Positions 1-10,649 of a DNA stretch of 64,000 nucleotides are shown here, piece by piece. The notes beneath the pieces are model-generated. The model was not told the DNA's origin and did no database searches. It saw only the letters and a list, made by a program, of their open reading frames with translations. The translations under genes were made by a program, and so were the position numbers. This stretch comes from Trachythela sp. YZ-2020 (Eukaryota; Cnidaria; Anthozoa; Malacalcyonacea; Clavulariidae), in assembly GCA_016169945.1 (NCBI GenBank), contig JADLSH010000387.1:1736001-1800000 (forward strand). The letters are read 5' to 3'. Position 1 is the first letter of the stretch; the number at the start of each line of letters is the position of its first letter.

Positions 1-11
1 GCAACGACCCA

Positions 12-1340
12 TCAGGGGTCATGTGGTCCAACCACATAAAAACCACGCTCATCTTTACCAGCATTCAAGGATGCGTAACGACCGCCTTTTCGTCCCTTCT
101 GATCAGTTTTCTCAATTTCATTCTCTAGCTCTTTTTGCACATCTTTCACTACGAGATCTTCAGCTTCCTGGAGCAGTTGAGACGTAATGCGTAAGGTGTT
201 TCCGCCTTGGAATGACTTGTGCCTGGCCATGCTGAGGATTCTTGCTGTGACCCATATGATCCTGTCTACGTCACTTGATCTCGTGCAATCAATGAGCGGG
301 ACCTCGGAGGCAGCTGTCGCCGTGTAACGGATTTTCTTTTCTCCAGGTAGAGCTTCGTTCTTTTGGATTCCAAACTTTAACCCCCAGGATTTGATAGGTC
401 GATACAGAATTGAAGGTCCACACCACCATTCAGAATCTTCGGCCAATTCATCGGGATTACGGCCGCGCGTAAGCCAATCTGCTGTATTATTCTCACCAGA
501 CATCCAAGCCCAGCAGGAGAGGTCACCGTCAGTTGCCGCTTGGATTTCACCAACTCTAACGCCTTCGTACACTTTGAAACGAGTACTGGTTTTATTGATC
601 ATGCTCAGGACGGTTTCGGAATCAACCAGTTGCAGGACCCTTTCGAAATCAAATCGCATCTCCGCTTCAATCACTTTCCTCCCTCGTTTCGATAAAACTG
701 CAGCATTTAACTCCATTTGCTGCGTGGACAATCTATTGAGTGGCGCAATTCGACATTTGGCCATAATCAATCGACACCAATATCCCCCGTTTCGTAAGCA
801 CCATCTGATATACGCAGCATATCCATATGCCAGGTCACTTCCATCACTAAGAATAATGAGCATTGGGCGACCAACAGCATCTTCGGGTCGTAAGCGACGC
901 GAATAACGGGACTGCTCTAGTAGAAATAACATCGTGAAGAATCGAATCCATTTCGCTGTGATGTCAGCTGGGAGCGGTGTGTCCCAATCAAGCTTCCGTG
1001 ACCATACTTCACGTAAGTATACTTTCGCCCGTAATGTGAAAGGACATACGAGACCGAGGGGATCGTAGATTTTCATCACCTGTTCTAGTACGGTTCGCTT
1101 TGTCAGGATTTCGGGCAATGCTTTTTGGAGGTCATCTGCATTCAAATTCGGGCCGGTGCGTACTCCACGCCTCTTTTTGCTGAAATTTAATGTAACTTCA
1201 TACAATATACAATCACTTTGAGGATCCCATCCAAGACCAAGGACTCGCAGATTAGACTCCGTTCCTTTCAGCATGTTCAGGGGTTTACCAGACTCCTGTA
1301 TTGGCTTCGCGAATCGTCTTCCAAGGACTTTCTTCTCCAC
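12..1340 (-). pseudogene. BEL/Pao pol C-terminal half: RNase H and start of integrase region
   Basis: This is the downstream part of a BEL/Pao polyprotein. The first 100 residues are the connection region after the reverse transcriptase. An RNase H fold follows, with SDGS near residue 165, MELNAA near 210, ETVLSMI near 245 and NTADWLTRG near 287. The C-terminal part (LLQEAEDLVVKDVQKELEN and onward) leads into the integrase zinc-binding region, which is cut by the window edge. The frame overlaps the reverse transcriptase frame at 1285-1340, so one base has been gained or lost there and the polyprotein is broken. In the living element this segment removes RNA from the RNA/DNA hybrid and begins the integrase. 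The RNase H assignment is firm; the integrase part is inferred from position. Confidence 0.85.
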
Positions 1341-2256
1341 TCAACTGCCAGCATTTCACCGAAAATCCGCCTCTCGCAAGCATATTCTCTGCTTCTTCTG
1401 CGACTTTAAGGGCACAACTCACAGTCGGACGCGAGTCAATGAGATCGTCTACGTAGCTAGATTTCTTTAATAACTCTGCTGCTTCAGGGCTATCCTCTTT
1501 GAATCGGTCAGCCGTCTTGTAAATTGCTTCGGTACTTATGGCTGGCGCAGGCGTGTCCCCCATATTGACTCGCTCCATCACGTATACATCGGATGGTCGA
1601 TGAAGTTCCAGACCTCTCCAGAGAAATCGATGACAATGTTTCTCCAACTCTTTCAGGTAGACTGAATTGAACATCTTTCTTATGTCACCTACCAACGCCA
1701 CAGCTTCTTCTCGCCAACGTAATAGGATTCCGATCAGGTTATTCATATAACAATCAGGTCCTTTGGCTAGACAGGAATTTAGAGACACTCCCTTGTAAAC
1801 TTGACTAGAATTGAACACAATACGGACAGGCGTGGAATTCGACTTTGGATTGAGCACAGCAAGGTGCGATATGTAGAATACAGGACCTTTCCACTCTTGG
1901 ATTTCCATGGCAGTAAGGGGACGTGCCACCTTGCGATGAATCATATCATTAATTTGCTCTTTGTACGTATTTGCCCAAAGTTCGTCCTTTTGGAGAGTAC
2001 GCTCTGTCTTTTCAAAGGTTACTAAGGGAGCATTGTAATTATCAGGTAGGTTATGCGGATCCAAGATCCAAGGATAACTGGTTATCCAACACTTATTGAA
2101 TTCATCATACTCCAGATTTTCATGGATTATTTTAAGTTCTTGCTCTTCTTTGAACGAATACGTATGTCCCATGATAGGACATTTACCACATCGGCAGCTG
2201 CCACAACGGGGGCTTGTCTCAGTGCTAAGCTCTTCGCCCTCAATGAACTTTCCCAC
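1285..2256 (-). pseudogene. BEL/Pao reverse transcriptase
   Basis: The open frame encodes the reverse transcriptase palm and fingers of a BEL/Pao element, which copies element RNA into DNA in cytoplasmic particles. Visible landmarks are a linker resembling the BEL pre-RT region (WITSYPWILDPHNLPDNY), the motif PVRIVFNSSQVYKGVSLN, the first catalytic aspartate in GDIRKMFNSV, and the polymerase box YVDDLIDS near residue 267. It lies in the same frame as the gag-protease reading frame upstream, separated from it by a single TAA at 2269-2271 followed by four codons, so the two were once one polyprotein. The downstream end is frameshifted into the RNase H frame at about 1310. There is no convincing start codon of its own. 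Confidence 0.88.
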
Positions 2257-2268
2257 CCGACTTTCTTG

Positions 2269-5103
2269 TTATTTATCTCTTGCCAGATTAACACCACTTT
2301 TCATGTTGTAGGACACTTGATCTTCTTCAGTTGTACATGGGGGTAGAGATGACGGTATGAACTGAGTGTGAGCCTCGATATGACGTTGATATGTCTCCAC
2401 TTTAACGCTAACTTCATGAATAACTTTCGCGAGATTTGAATCATGCCTAGATCCTTCAACAAGTTCTGGGTGTGTGCCTTGAAGACAGACACCTAATTCT
2501 CCACTCATTATACTCAGATTGTCTCCGCACCGAGCCTCTTCTTGCTTAGGGTGCAATCCAAAGTAGTCACATCCAAGGAGAACATCAACGTGGTTTGATT
2601 TTCTTTGAAGTGAGTCGGGATCATATGCTGGGAATAGACTCTTCAAAACTTTGTAGTTCAATTTGCTAATTGGGCCAGTGATTCTCTCCATCCCATAAGC
2701 TGTGATGGTCACCTTCTTACCAGAGTTCGTCTGTAAGGTGAATTCATACTGTTGAGTGTGGTGCGTCTGTTCAACATTTCCCATGGTGGTGACGTCAAGG
2801 GTGATCTTTCCAAGTTTCTTGGCTTTTATTCTTTCAGCTGCCCGGTGGGTTATGTAAGTGGCGTTCGATCCTCCATCACAGAAAACAGTTGCAGTTTTCT
2901 GACTTCCACAGACTGCTGATTGGTAGATTGGATACAAGGATAATGAGTCCATTTGAGAAACATGGGTTTCTTTCTGAGCGAATTCAGTACCATTATTTTC
3001 CTTCTGAACCTTTTCTTTTAGACACTTGGATTCACAGAGTAACTGATGATGTTGACCACTTTCACATGGACAGGAATCTTTCTTTGGACAGTCTTGCCTT
3101 CTATGATCTCCGAAGCATTTGAAACAGGCATTAATTTGTTTCAAGAGTTCATATTTTCCTTCTTTCCCACTACACGGTAACTTCTGAAACTCTTTGCATT
3201 CTGATGTGGTATGATGAATGGTGTCCTTTCTGTGAGATGGATAGGCACACTTGTAATACTTCTTAAAAGCTTGTTTTCCCGTATGATAACCTTCTACAAA
3301 TTGCTTTCGTCGATCAGATTTTGGAAATTCATTTCTCTTTCCCTTTGGCTGGTATTCAGCTATTCCAGCGACTGCTTCTCTTTCACCTTCGAGGAACTGC
3401 ATGAAAGGGATGAATGGATGTATCTTTTCAGTGGCGGCGATGTCCCTATATTTTCTTCGCCACTCGACTTTCAAATGACATGGTAGCAGTTCAGTAATAA
3501 AATCAACATCTCTCAACGTCAAAATGTTCAGATTTCCCAACTCTTCTAATTGACTATACGCTGATTCTACCTCGTCTACAAGTTCTACCAAACCTTTGTA
3601 GTCCTCTGCTGATTCTGTCTTAATCTTATGTAAATCTTGTAAGGCAGCCTGTACACTCGCACCAACATCTTCGTAAAAGCTCTCCAACTTCTGCCACATA
3701 ACATCATATGCTTCAGGCCTTGTGATATACACTGATTTTATCCGTTTACTTGCTTCACCCTTTACGGATCTTTTGAGCTCATGAGCTAGAGCTGTCTTGT
3801 TTTGGTATGCTGTCTCTGCGACCGATTTCCAAATTGCTTTGAATTCTGGCCATTCTTTTCGATTACCACTGAATGTTGGCAAGGTCATTTTCTTCACTTG
3901 GATCCGAGGATTGAAACCTGTTGATTGGTGGTGGAGGTGAGGTGTAGGCTGTGGACCGACAGAGGGTATTGGGACTGTGGTGGGGTGGACCAAATATGTC
4001 CCGCTCACATTAGGAGTCGGATAAGTAGCAGGAGCACTTGGGGACACACTGTTCAAAATCATACTTGACTGTGGTAAACTCTCCAAGTTCTGCAGAGGTA
4101 CATTGGTGTGAATATTTGTGGTCATGCCATACTGTGGTAGTAGGGGAGCGCTGTAGTGGGGGTGGTTGCTAGTCAAACTTTGCTGAGATGTTACTGTGCG
4201 GATATCGCCAGGTACTGAAACATAGCTTTGGCCCATACTTGTACTAAGGAGGGATTGGATGTTGCTTGGGTATTGGTGTAAGCCAATCAGATTTGGTTGA
4301 GGAAAACTTGTCGTGGGATTGGCAGGTGGAGAGTAGTGGAGTGGGGCTATGCTGGTACTTAGATGTTGGGGCATTCTTATCAGATTTTGTTGTAGATGTC
4401 TTGCACTGCCAGGTACCATCATGTCAAAATGAGGTGGAGTGGAACTCACAGATGCAGGGGGGTAGGTCCCAACATTGTTACTAGAGTAATAGGGTGTGGT
4501 TGTTGTAGATAGATTGATCAGTGGAGGGGGGTGGTGCATGATGCTGGTGGTTGGGTGTTGGTGTAAATTAGGAAAGATTGGGTGTGATGCACTTGAACTT
4601 TGACTCATAGTTATTCCAATTTGGGGTATGGTTAGGGGACTGGTACTAGTTGAGGTGGACTGAATACTGATTGCAGAATTAGCACTACTTTCTGGATCAT
4701 TCATGGCTGTAGGTACAAACTCAGGTGCAGATGCATTAACGGTAGTATCCGTCTCCGTTACTGTGGGCGAGGTGGTGTCATTCACCGTCCCTTCATTGGT
4801 AGGGCTAGTAGGAGTGTGGTTAATTTGTGTACTGGGATGGGTTATAGATGGGCCATTAGATGATGTCACATTATTTTGGGAGTCGTCTGCATTAAGAAGT
4901 GCAACAGATGCACCCGCTTGATTAATACTAGAGGATGATGGGGTCTTCTCGACAGAACTTTGACATTCACCTAGGCACAAGTTTATTGATCTAACTTGTT
5001 TAAAACCTTGCACAATGATCTTATCAATTTCAAAATATAATTGCATATCTTGTTCTGATTTTGAGGACCCAATCAAACTCAATTCGGAGACTTTCCCGCA
5101 CAA
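2269..5103 (-). pseudogene. BEL/Pao gag plus aspartic protease
   Basis: The 944-residue frame holds the main Gag and protease of a BEL/Pao element. Residues 100-400 are a Ser/Thr/Pro-rich, probably disordered stretch with many TSP, HPP and NP runs. From about residue 405 the DUF1759-type Gag core begins (LPTFSGNRKEWPEF). A zinc knuckle, ACFKCFGDHRRQDCP, lies near residue 660. A DUF1758-type retropepsin follows, with its active-site segment FCDGGSNATYI near residue 741 and a flap-like region including DVLLGCDYFGLHP. The N-terminal frame joins poorly to the small upstream gag frame at 5108, which indicates another frameshift. The frame ends at TAA 2269-2271, directly before reverse transcriptase in the same frame. 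The long low-complexity region is unusual in length for Gag. Confidence 0.87.
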
Positions 5104-5107
5104 AACA

Positions 5108-5580
5108 TCACATCGACTGTAACTCTTCTTTACCTAATTCCAAGGCTTGTTTATTTGGACTAGCAGAGTTAATGTTGTCATAAACTATTTCAAGTAACTC
5201 ACCTATCCGACGAACATCTAATTTTAAGGCAACTCTTGCGGGTTCTGCTGCTAAGTTTTTGCTTAATTCTTGCTCAGCAGCCTTTTGTTCCAAGAATACT
5301 TGCCTAGCCTCATTGTAACACTGTTTAACATTGTCTCTATACACACTAACATCCTCACCGTTCACAACACGATGTTCACTATTCTCTTCCTCCGACACGA
5401 GAAGTTCAAACTCTTCGTTTACTACCCGAAAATCATCATAACTTTTTCGAGTTCGATCATCAAACTCTTCAACACATCATACTCAGTCCCTCGGTGGGCT
5501 GCACCGACGAGGCGTCTTGCGGCCAAAGTAACCGCCGTTTTGGCTTTACTTCGCTCTTGTTTCTTGTCTTGGACACTCAT
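5108..5580 (-). pseudogene. BEL/Pao gag N-terminal fragment, frameshifted
   Basis: A start codon at 5578-5580 opens a Lys/Arg-rich peptide (MSVQDKKQERSKAKTAVTLA) that reads about 50 codons before a stop near 5425. The neighbouring frame then continues as an acidic, coiled-coil-like segment (SEEENSEHRVVNGEDVSVYR) down to 5108. The overlap within an A-rich run near 5440 is best read as a single-base frameshift in what was the N-terminal coiled-coil region of Gag. A second frame change separates it from the main gag frame at 5103. The distance from this start codon to 5609, where unrelated transposon sequence begins, is under 30 bases, so the leader and LTR have been lost. Confidence 0.7.
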
Positions 5581-5608
5581 ATTTTAGTTCATAACATCGA
5601 CCATCGAC

Positions 5609-5925
5609 CTTCGAGGCTGAGTTGCTCTTTGCCATAACTTGATCACCCGGCTCAAGCATATTAAGGTCGGGTGACATGTGCGATTTTTTTCTCGCGCCGG
5701 CAACGCAACGGGTCAAATTTCATTGCGTTGCCGGCGCGAGTGATAAAATTGCACGTGTCTCATATCTGACGCGGCAACGCAATTGTAACCCGATGCGTTC
5801 GGCAATCGTTGCGGAAAGTTGCCATGTTTGAACTTTCGGCAACGATTGCTGAACATATCAAATTACACAGGCATTGTTTGAGCAGGAAACGCAATGATTA
5901 TTTTAAGCCAGCCAATGAAATGCGC
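5609..5925. repeat. 317-bp inverted duplication (arm 1)
   Basis: This segment is the reverse complement of 7888-8204 over its whole length. It carries a short piece of the transposase coding region, one TAA target duplication, and the inner end of the element at 7249-8149. It therefore copied a junction that existed only after the insertion, and is not a simple transposon end. It abuts the BEL element on the left and the tandem tRNA-like array on the right. Confidence 0.85.
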
Positions 5926-6660
5926 AGTTGGTTAGAGCGCTGCACCGGAATCGCAGGGCCGCAGATTCAATTCCTGCCAGGGACCTGTAGTTGCATTTTT
6001 CGCAGCTGTTCCTGGTTAGGTCTAATAAATGTATATAATTTACACTCAATAATTTTCCTTCTACAAAACCCTTCAATTATTATTCTATCGAGTGAGATGC
6101 CAACAAAATCTAGATATTTACCCACAACTTAACATGGCAGTACCCTAGTATATATACATGAACTTGTGGTTAGAGCTCGACAACTGTACTCTGTAGCTCA
6201 GTTGGTTAGAGCGCTGCACCGGAATCGCAGGGCCGCAGATTCAATTCCTGCCAGGGACCTGTAGTTGCATTTTTCGCAGCTGTTCCTGGTTAGGTCTAAT
6301 AAATGTATATAATTTACACTCAATAATTTTCCTTCTACAAAACCCTTCAATTATTATTCTATCGAGTGAGATGCCAACAAAATCTAGATATTTACCCACA
6401 ACTTAACATGGCAGTACCCTAGTATATATACATGAACTTGTGGTTAGAGCTCGACAACTGTACTCTGTAGCTCAGTTGGTTAGAGCGCTGCACCGGAATC
6501 GCAGGGCCGCAGATTCAATTCCTGCCAGGGACCTGTAGTTGCATTTTTCGCAGCTGTTCCTGGTTAGGTCTAATAAATGTATATAATTTACACTCAATAA
6601 TTTTCCTTCTACAAAACCCTTCAATTATTATTCTATCGAGTGAGATGCCAACAAAATCTA
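5925..6660 (+). repeat. Tandem array of a 274-bp tRNA-like/SINE unit, 2.7 copies
   Basis: Three copies of one unit follow head to tail. The segment CAGTTGGTTAGAGCGCTGCA starts at 5925, 6199 and 6473, giving an exact period of 274 bp. Each unit has a tRNA-like head with a TAGCTCAGTTGG A-box and a GATTCAATTCC B-box-like segment, then an AT-rich body containing TATAATTTACACTCAATAAT. The first copy lacks the A-box start; the last ends near 6660. A related unit lies at 29893-30190. Tandem arrangement of a tRNA-headed unit is unusual for a dispersed SINE. Confidence 0.85.
6188..6262 (+). tRNA. tRNA-like pseudogene inside the 274-bp repeat
   Basis: A tRNA-shaped segment with a normal D arm (GTAGCTCAGTTGGTTAGAGC), an anticodon stem-loop around GCTGCACCGGAATCGCAGG that would give a CCG anticodon (Arg) if folded conventionally, and a weak T arm. 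The B box reads GATTCAATTCC instead of GGTTCGAATCC. The acceptor stem is poor, so it is more likely the RNA polymerase III promoter head of a SINE than a working tRNA. An identical copy starts at 6462. Confidence 0.45.
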
Positions 6661-7248
6661 AATATTTAAGCTAAGAAAACGACTTGTTACTTAGACAAAC
6701 TATTGACTTTTATTTACTACAAATTTCAACCTATTTTCTCGAATTCTAGAGCCTTGCGTGCGGTAAAACACTGTGGTCTATTGAAAACCTAAACAAAAAC
6801 GTTTTTCGAACGTTTACTCCCTATGTTACCGCGGGCTCGCAATTCATGCAAAACAGTACTTCATTTAAGTTACTTATTGTGTCGAAAGTCCCAAAGTCTC
6901 TGAAGTCATACCAATACATGTATCCAGAATTTGGATTACTTGGCTAACATTTCTTAATCAACGACTGCGTACACTCCCTCTTTGGCCCACAAGAAGAGAA
7001 TGCATTGATCAAAACATGCCATTGTGTTTCAAGCAAAAATTTCCAGAAACTAGAGTCATTATAGATTGCACAGAAATAATGATCGAAATGCCGTCATCAT
7101 GCAGGAGCCAATCTGCCACTTTTTTATCTAACAAAAACCATAATACTGCGAAAGGTTTGTCCCCAAATGGGTACCCTAGTTTTGTCTCCAGTTTGTATGC
7201 TGGTCGAACCAGTGACAAAAAACTAACAAAGGATTGTGGGATCCTTAA

Positions 7249-8149
7249 AGGTCGAGTGACACGTGCGATTTTTTTCTCGCGCCGGCAACGCAACGGGTCA
7301 AATTTCATTGCGTTGCCGGCGCAAGCGAAGTGGTTACACGAGCAACGATAGTTTAGCCGCGTCGTGCTTATAGACGTCTTAGACTTTGGACAGTCGCTTT
7401 CGATTATCTGAGATACTCATTGGTGGAATATTTATATGTTGTTTGTATTCTGATCAAAATAATTAATTTTGTTTTTGTGGATAACACCACAATCATTAAT
7501 TTACCAAAGCTTTCTTATTTCTCGCATGTTTCCACTGATGATCCAGTCTCACAGATCGAAAGCTTTGGTAAATAATTGTGTTTTTTTTCCACAAATACAA
7601 AATTACAACAATACAATAATCTATTTGTATTACAATATAAATACCATAAAAAGTTGAAAACAATAAAAACATGGGTAACAAGTAAATTAACATTTACCAC
7701 AAGAAGATAAAATATATTATTCAAAAGCACACAGAAGATGAATGTATGCGCTATACATTTCTCAGAATAGTTCTCAAAGTTCACAGTAAATAGTTCTTAG
7801 ATATTAAATTCGCAGTCTTTACAATGAGCTATTCGCCTTCTTTCGCCCTCCCCGCAGTAGTTTTCACAGCACACTGGCCATGCACAAGCGCATTTCATTG
7901 GCTGGCTTAAAATAATCATTGCGTTTCCTGCTCAAACAATGCCTGTGTAATTTGATATGTTCAGCAATCGTTGCCGAAAGTTCAAACATGGCAACTTTCC
8001 GCAACGATTGCCGAACGCATCGGGTTACAATTGCGTTGCCGCGTCAGATATGAGACACGTGCAATTTTATCACTCGCGCCGGCAACGCAATGAAATTTGA
8101 CCCGTTGCGTTGCCGGCGCGAGAAAAAAATCGCACATGTCACCCGACCT
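7249..8149. mobile_element. 901-bp non-autonomous element in the transposase, TSD TAA
   Basis: The ends are AGGTCGAGTGAC and, inverted, AGGTCGGGTGAC. They are flanked by TAA at 7246-7248 and 8150-8152. Removing the element and one TAA restores the transposase reading frame (GIL then NMLEPGD). The terminal inverted repeats continue through a CGCGCCGGCAACGCAACGGG block that is itself an internal palindrome. A further hairpin lies at 7474-7595 around CCAAAGCTTTC. Three-base TAA/TTA duplications are typical of PIF/Harbinger elements. It has no coding capacity. Confidence 0.85.
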
Positions 8150-8204
8150 TAATATGCTTGAGCCGGGTGATCAAGTTATGGCAAAGAGCAACTCAGCCTC
8201 GAAG
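7888..8204. repeat. 317-bp inverted duplication (arm 2)
   Basis: This is the original arm: it runs from inside the 901-bp element across its right end and TAA duplication into transposase coding sequence. The reverse complement lies at 5609-5925 with the same length and near-identical sequence. Confidence 0.85.
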
Positions 8205-8531
8205 AGGAAGTTAGAACAAGAAAGATTGCTTCTGTTAGGGTGCATGTGGAGAGAGCTATCGCACGAAAAAAAAAATTTCGGGTTCTCCACCAAGTTGTGC
8301 CGATCACAATTGCTAAGGACCTAGACAAAATCTGGGCTGTTTGTTCTTTGTTATTTGTTCTTTGTTCTTGCCTCCTATAATTGTTGAAAAAACAAACACA
8401 GATTAAAGACATACTGCTAATATTTGTTATTCAATGACAGTAACATAAAGATACTTTAATTTTAAGGTGGTACAAATTCCTATAAGTTTCAATTTGTATA
8501 GGTTATCATGCGATGGCGAGTTGATTACTTG

Positions 8532-8670
8532 TTTATTATTAGCATGAAAAAATTTCCGCCATTTTGTTTGTTTTGGGAAAATCATTAATTGTACTGCAGT
8601 ACAATTAATGAAATAATTGTACTCCTCTCAACCAATCAGCATCCAGTAATTTTGTCATGCTAATAATAAA
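8532..8670. mobile_element. Short MITE-like hairpin with a perfect 28-bp palindrome
   Basis: The ends TTTATTATTAGCATGA and its reverse complement lie at 8532-8547 and 8655-8670. Inside, 8583-8610 is a perfect palindrome centred on TACTGCAGTA. It sits between the 3' ends of the transposase and YqaJ pseudogenes. It could be a MITE or an internal hairpin of the host transposon. Confidence 0.5.
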
Positions 8671-8705
8671 TATATATAAAGAACACATATCAGTAAAGTT
8701 TAAAC

Positions 8706-10226
8706 TTAAGCATGTTCCACCACTGTTATTCTGTTAATTACACTGTTATTAGAATAAGTAAAGTTTAACAACCAAGTCTGAGTAGACTTTAACTTTGGTA
8801 ACACATATTCAAAATAAAAACTTGTTAACTCTGGGTCCATTGTTCTCTCCCAGAAAGAACTATCAAAATTTATTCTTTCAATAAACAAATATTTTTTTGT
8901 ATAAACAACAAAATCACACCACTGTAATTGTAGTGTAGCCATTGAATCCTGAATCTGATAGAAGTATGCAGGATTTCGTTTGAGCATGATCTTATCTTCT
9001 GCTGCACTAAGAAAAAAACTTCGATCTTCGCAAGTTTCTTTGATAGTATTCTCTCGTTTCGAAAACGGACATTTGACTTCACCAATGCCTAGAGAGCATT
9101 TTTGTTCATTTGAATCACTCACAAGAAAGTCTGGGCTTGCACCCAGCCAAGGAAACTTGGGTTGACAATAAAACCACATGCCGAGCACACATCGACTGAA
9201 TTGCCTTCTTCCTGCTTGCATTCCATGTTTTTTTATAGCCTCCACTTCGTTATCTTTTCCCCATTTGCAAGGTTTTGGACAAACAAAGTAGTGTTTTCAT
9301 TAAGGACATTGGATATATTGTTTTCCGTCTTTTGAGAATTGTGCCAAAATTTGAAGTAGTAATTATTTGGCTTCTTTCCTCATACCACCTGTCACACTCT
9401 GACTGACCTCTGGTATTCCTTTCGATCTCCCTTAATTTCTCGTCACTTTCTCTCAAACCTCCCACAAACTCCACATTGTCCACATCAATATAGGACCAGT
9501 TAACACCAAGGTGAACAATCTGCTCTAACACTTCCTCTCTTACTTTATGATCATTTACCTTGTTGTTCTAAATTGTGTGCAAAATTTTTAACTTCATGCA
9601 AATTGTGGTGTAGGATTAAAGTTGTCTGCTTTGCTCTTTCCATCACTGCGCTTCCTGCCCTTTACATATTTTTCATAGGATGCCTTTTCAAATGTCATAT
9701 CCTCGTATAAAACAGGCTCATCAACCTCGTCACCTCTGGGCACATGCCACTACTGTAAGACTTGTGTGCACGTCAAATCATCTGGCACCTCTGTTAGTTC
9801 CAACTCAATGTAATCAAGGATTGGAAAGAGAACAGCGACAACATGCTTACAACAGCCTCCCTTGCCAGCCTTACAAGTACAACTACCATGTGTAACCTCA
9901 CCAGTGTTTTGATTTAAATGGGCATAAACAATATATATTTGTTTCTTCATTGATGCACTGACACAAGCTTTTATCAAGAAGTGAGCTTCGCTACCTTTCA
10001 TTACATCAGATTTAACTTCGACTTTGTTTACATATCTATCCTTAAACAAGCGGTATCACAGTTTCTTGTGTCTGCTAGCATCATTTTCGCCTTCAACTCC
10101 TAAGTGCTGCAGTAGCAAGGCATGGCTAAATTTTGGCAGCGACTGTAGATCTTTGGTCCATCTTCTCGCTTCTATTTGCTCTGTGCATTGGTCTGCATCC
10201 ATCGAGGTGCAAGGATTGTCTTCCAT
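8706..10226 (-). pseudogene. SWIM zinc finger plus YqaJ-type recombinase/nuclease, broken
   Basis: The minus strand encodes a protein starting with ATG at 10224-10226 (MEDNPCTSMDADQCTEQIEA). A SWIM zinc finger follows near 9860-9900 (CTCKAGKGGCCKHVVAVLF, a CxCx(n)CxH arrangement). A YqaJ-like viral recombinase domain lies at about 8800-9500, with MGKR and PWLGASPDFLV, GIGEVKCPFSK and YFYQIQDSMATL; these match the substrate loop, the E-x-K catalytic strand and the Q-rich strand of the PD-(D/E)XK nuclease fold. It is broken by an in-frame TGA near 10055, a TAG after 9750, and shifts near 9540 and 9248. SWIM plus YqaJ proteins are frequent passengers of invertebrate DNA transposons, and ISL2EU elements are reported to carry a YqaJ gene. 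Its convergent position next to a DDE_Tnp_4 transposase supports that origin. Confidence 0.8.
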
Positions 10227-10639
10227 TTTTATATATTTAAGAAAATTTAACTAGCACTAAAACTATTTACAATTTTAGAATTTTATATACAATATTTACA
10301 AATATGATATTTTAAAATTTATTTCTAAATTATATTTATTAAAAACAATTTGTTAAACCCAAATTATATTACCTATAGTCCTATTTAATGCTTAAACAAT
10401 TTAACAATACAAAATTTAATTTTTAGATAGGAAATTTATGGTTAGCACAGGCTAAAAAATACTCAGTATTTAAATTATTTCAAGTGATACCAACTAGCTT
10501 TAGGAAGAGAAAAATCAGAGCAGCCACGAAGGATAAACAGAACCGAAAACAGCAGCAATATATCGAGCAAGTATGACTTTAGTGTATTTTAACGAAACCA
10601 GAATTCAAGCGGCCATTTTCGCGCCAAGTTTAAGAGCCA
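10227..10639. other. AT-rich spacer without recognisable features
   Basis: No coding potential or repeat is evident apart from poly-A/T runs. It may be the untranslated leader of the YqaJ gene and the end of its transposon, but no terminal inverted repeat could be recognised. Confidence 0.4.
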
Positions 10640-10649
10640 GTCGGCCATG

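Larger units (their letters stand above)
1..5608 (-). mobile_element. BEL/Pao LTR retrotransposon, decayed and truncated
   Basis: Gag, protease, reverse transcriptase, RNase H and the start of an integrase region follow one another on the minus strand in the order typical of BEL/Pao elements. The element leaves the window at the left edge inside pol, so its 3' LTR is not visible. Its 5' side stops close to the gag start codon: the sequence from 5609 onward is a copy of transposase and MITE DNA, so no 5' LTR or primer binding site is present. At least three frame breaks and one in-frame stop show that the copy is dead or relies on unusual decoding. Family assignment rests on the DUF1759-like and DUF1758-like regions and on the YVDD polymerase motif. 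Confidence 0.9.
6930..8380 (+). pseudogene. DDE_Tnp_4 type transposase (ISL2EU/Harbinger-like), interrupted
   Basis: The plus strand carries pieces of a DDE superfamily endonuclease that cuts and rejoins transposon ends. The upstream piece includes ITWLTFLNQRL and the first catalytic aspartate in RVIIDCTEIMIEMPSS (about 7050-7100), then KNHNTAKGL and GRTSDKKLTKDCGIL. The frame is then broken at 7246 by a 901-bp insertion. It resumes in frame at 8150 (MLEPGDQVMA) and, after a shift, continues with RKIASVRVHVERAI, which holds the last acidic catalytic residue, and KIWAVCSLL near 8330. The segment that should carry the second catalytic aspartate (usually ADKGF) is deleted just after VMA. The N-terminus is not recognisable. 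A broken YqaJ gene faces it downstream, as expected for an ISL2EU-type element. Confidence 0.8.

Noticed and set aside
391..906. Plus-strand frame opposite the BEL pol gene
   Set aside because: Antisense shadow of the RNase H region without its own motifs.
6188..6262. Functional tRNA-Arg gene
   Set aside because: Weak T arm and acceptor stem, and it recurs exactly inside a longer repeat, so it is the head of a SINE-like unit.
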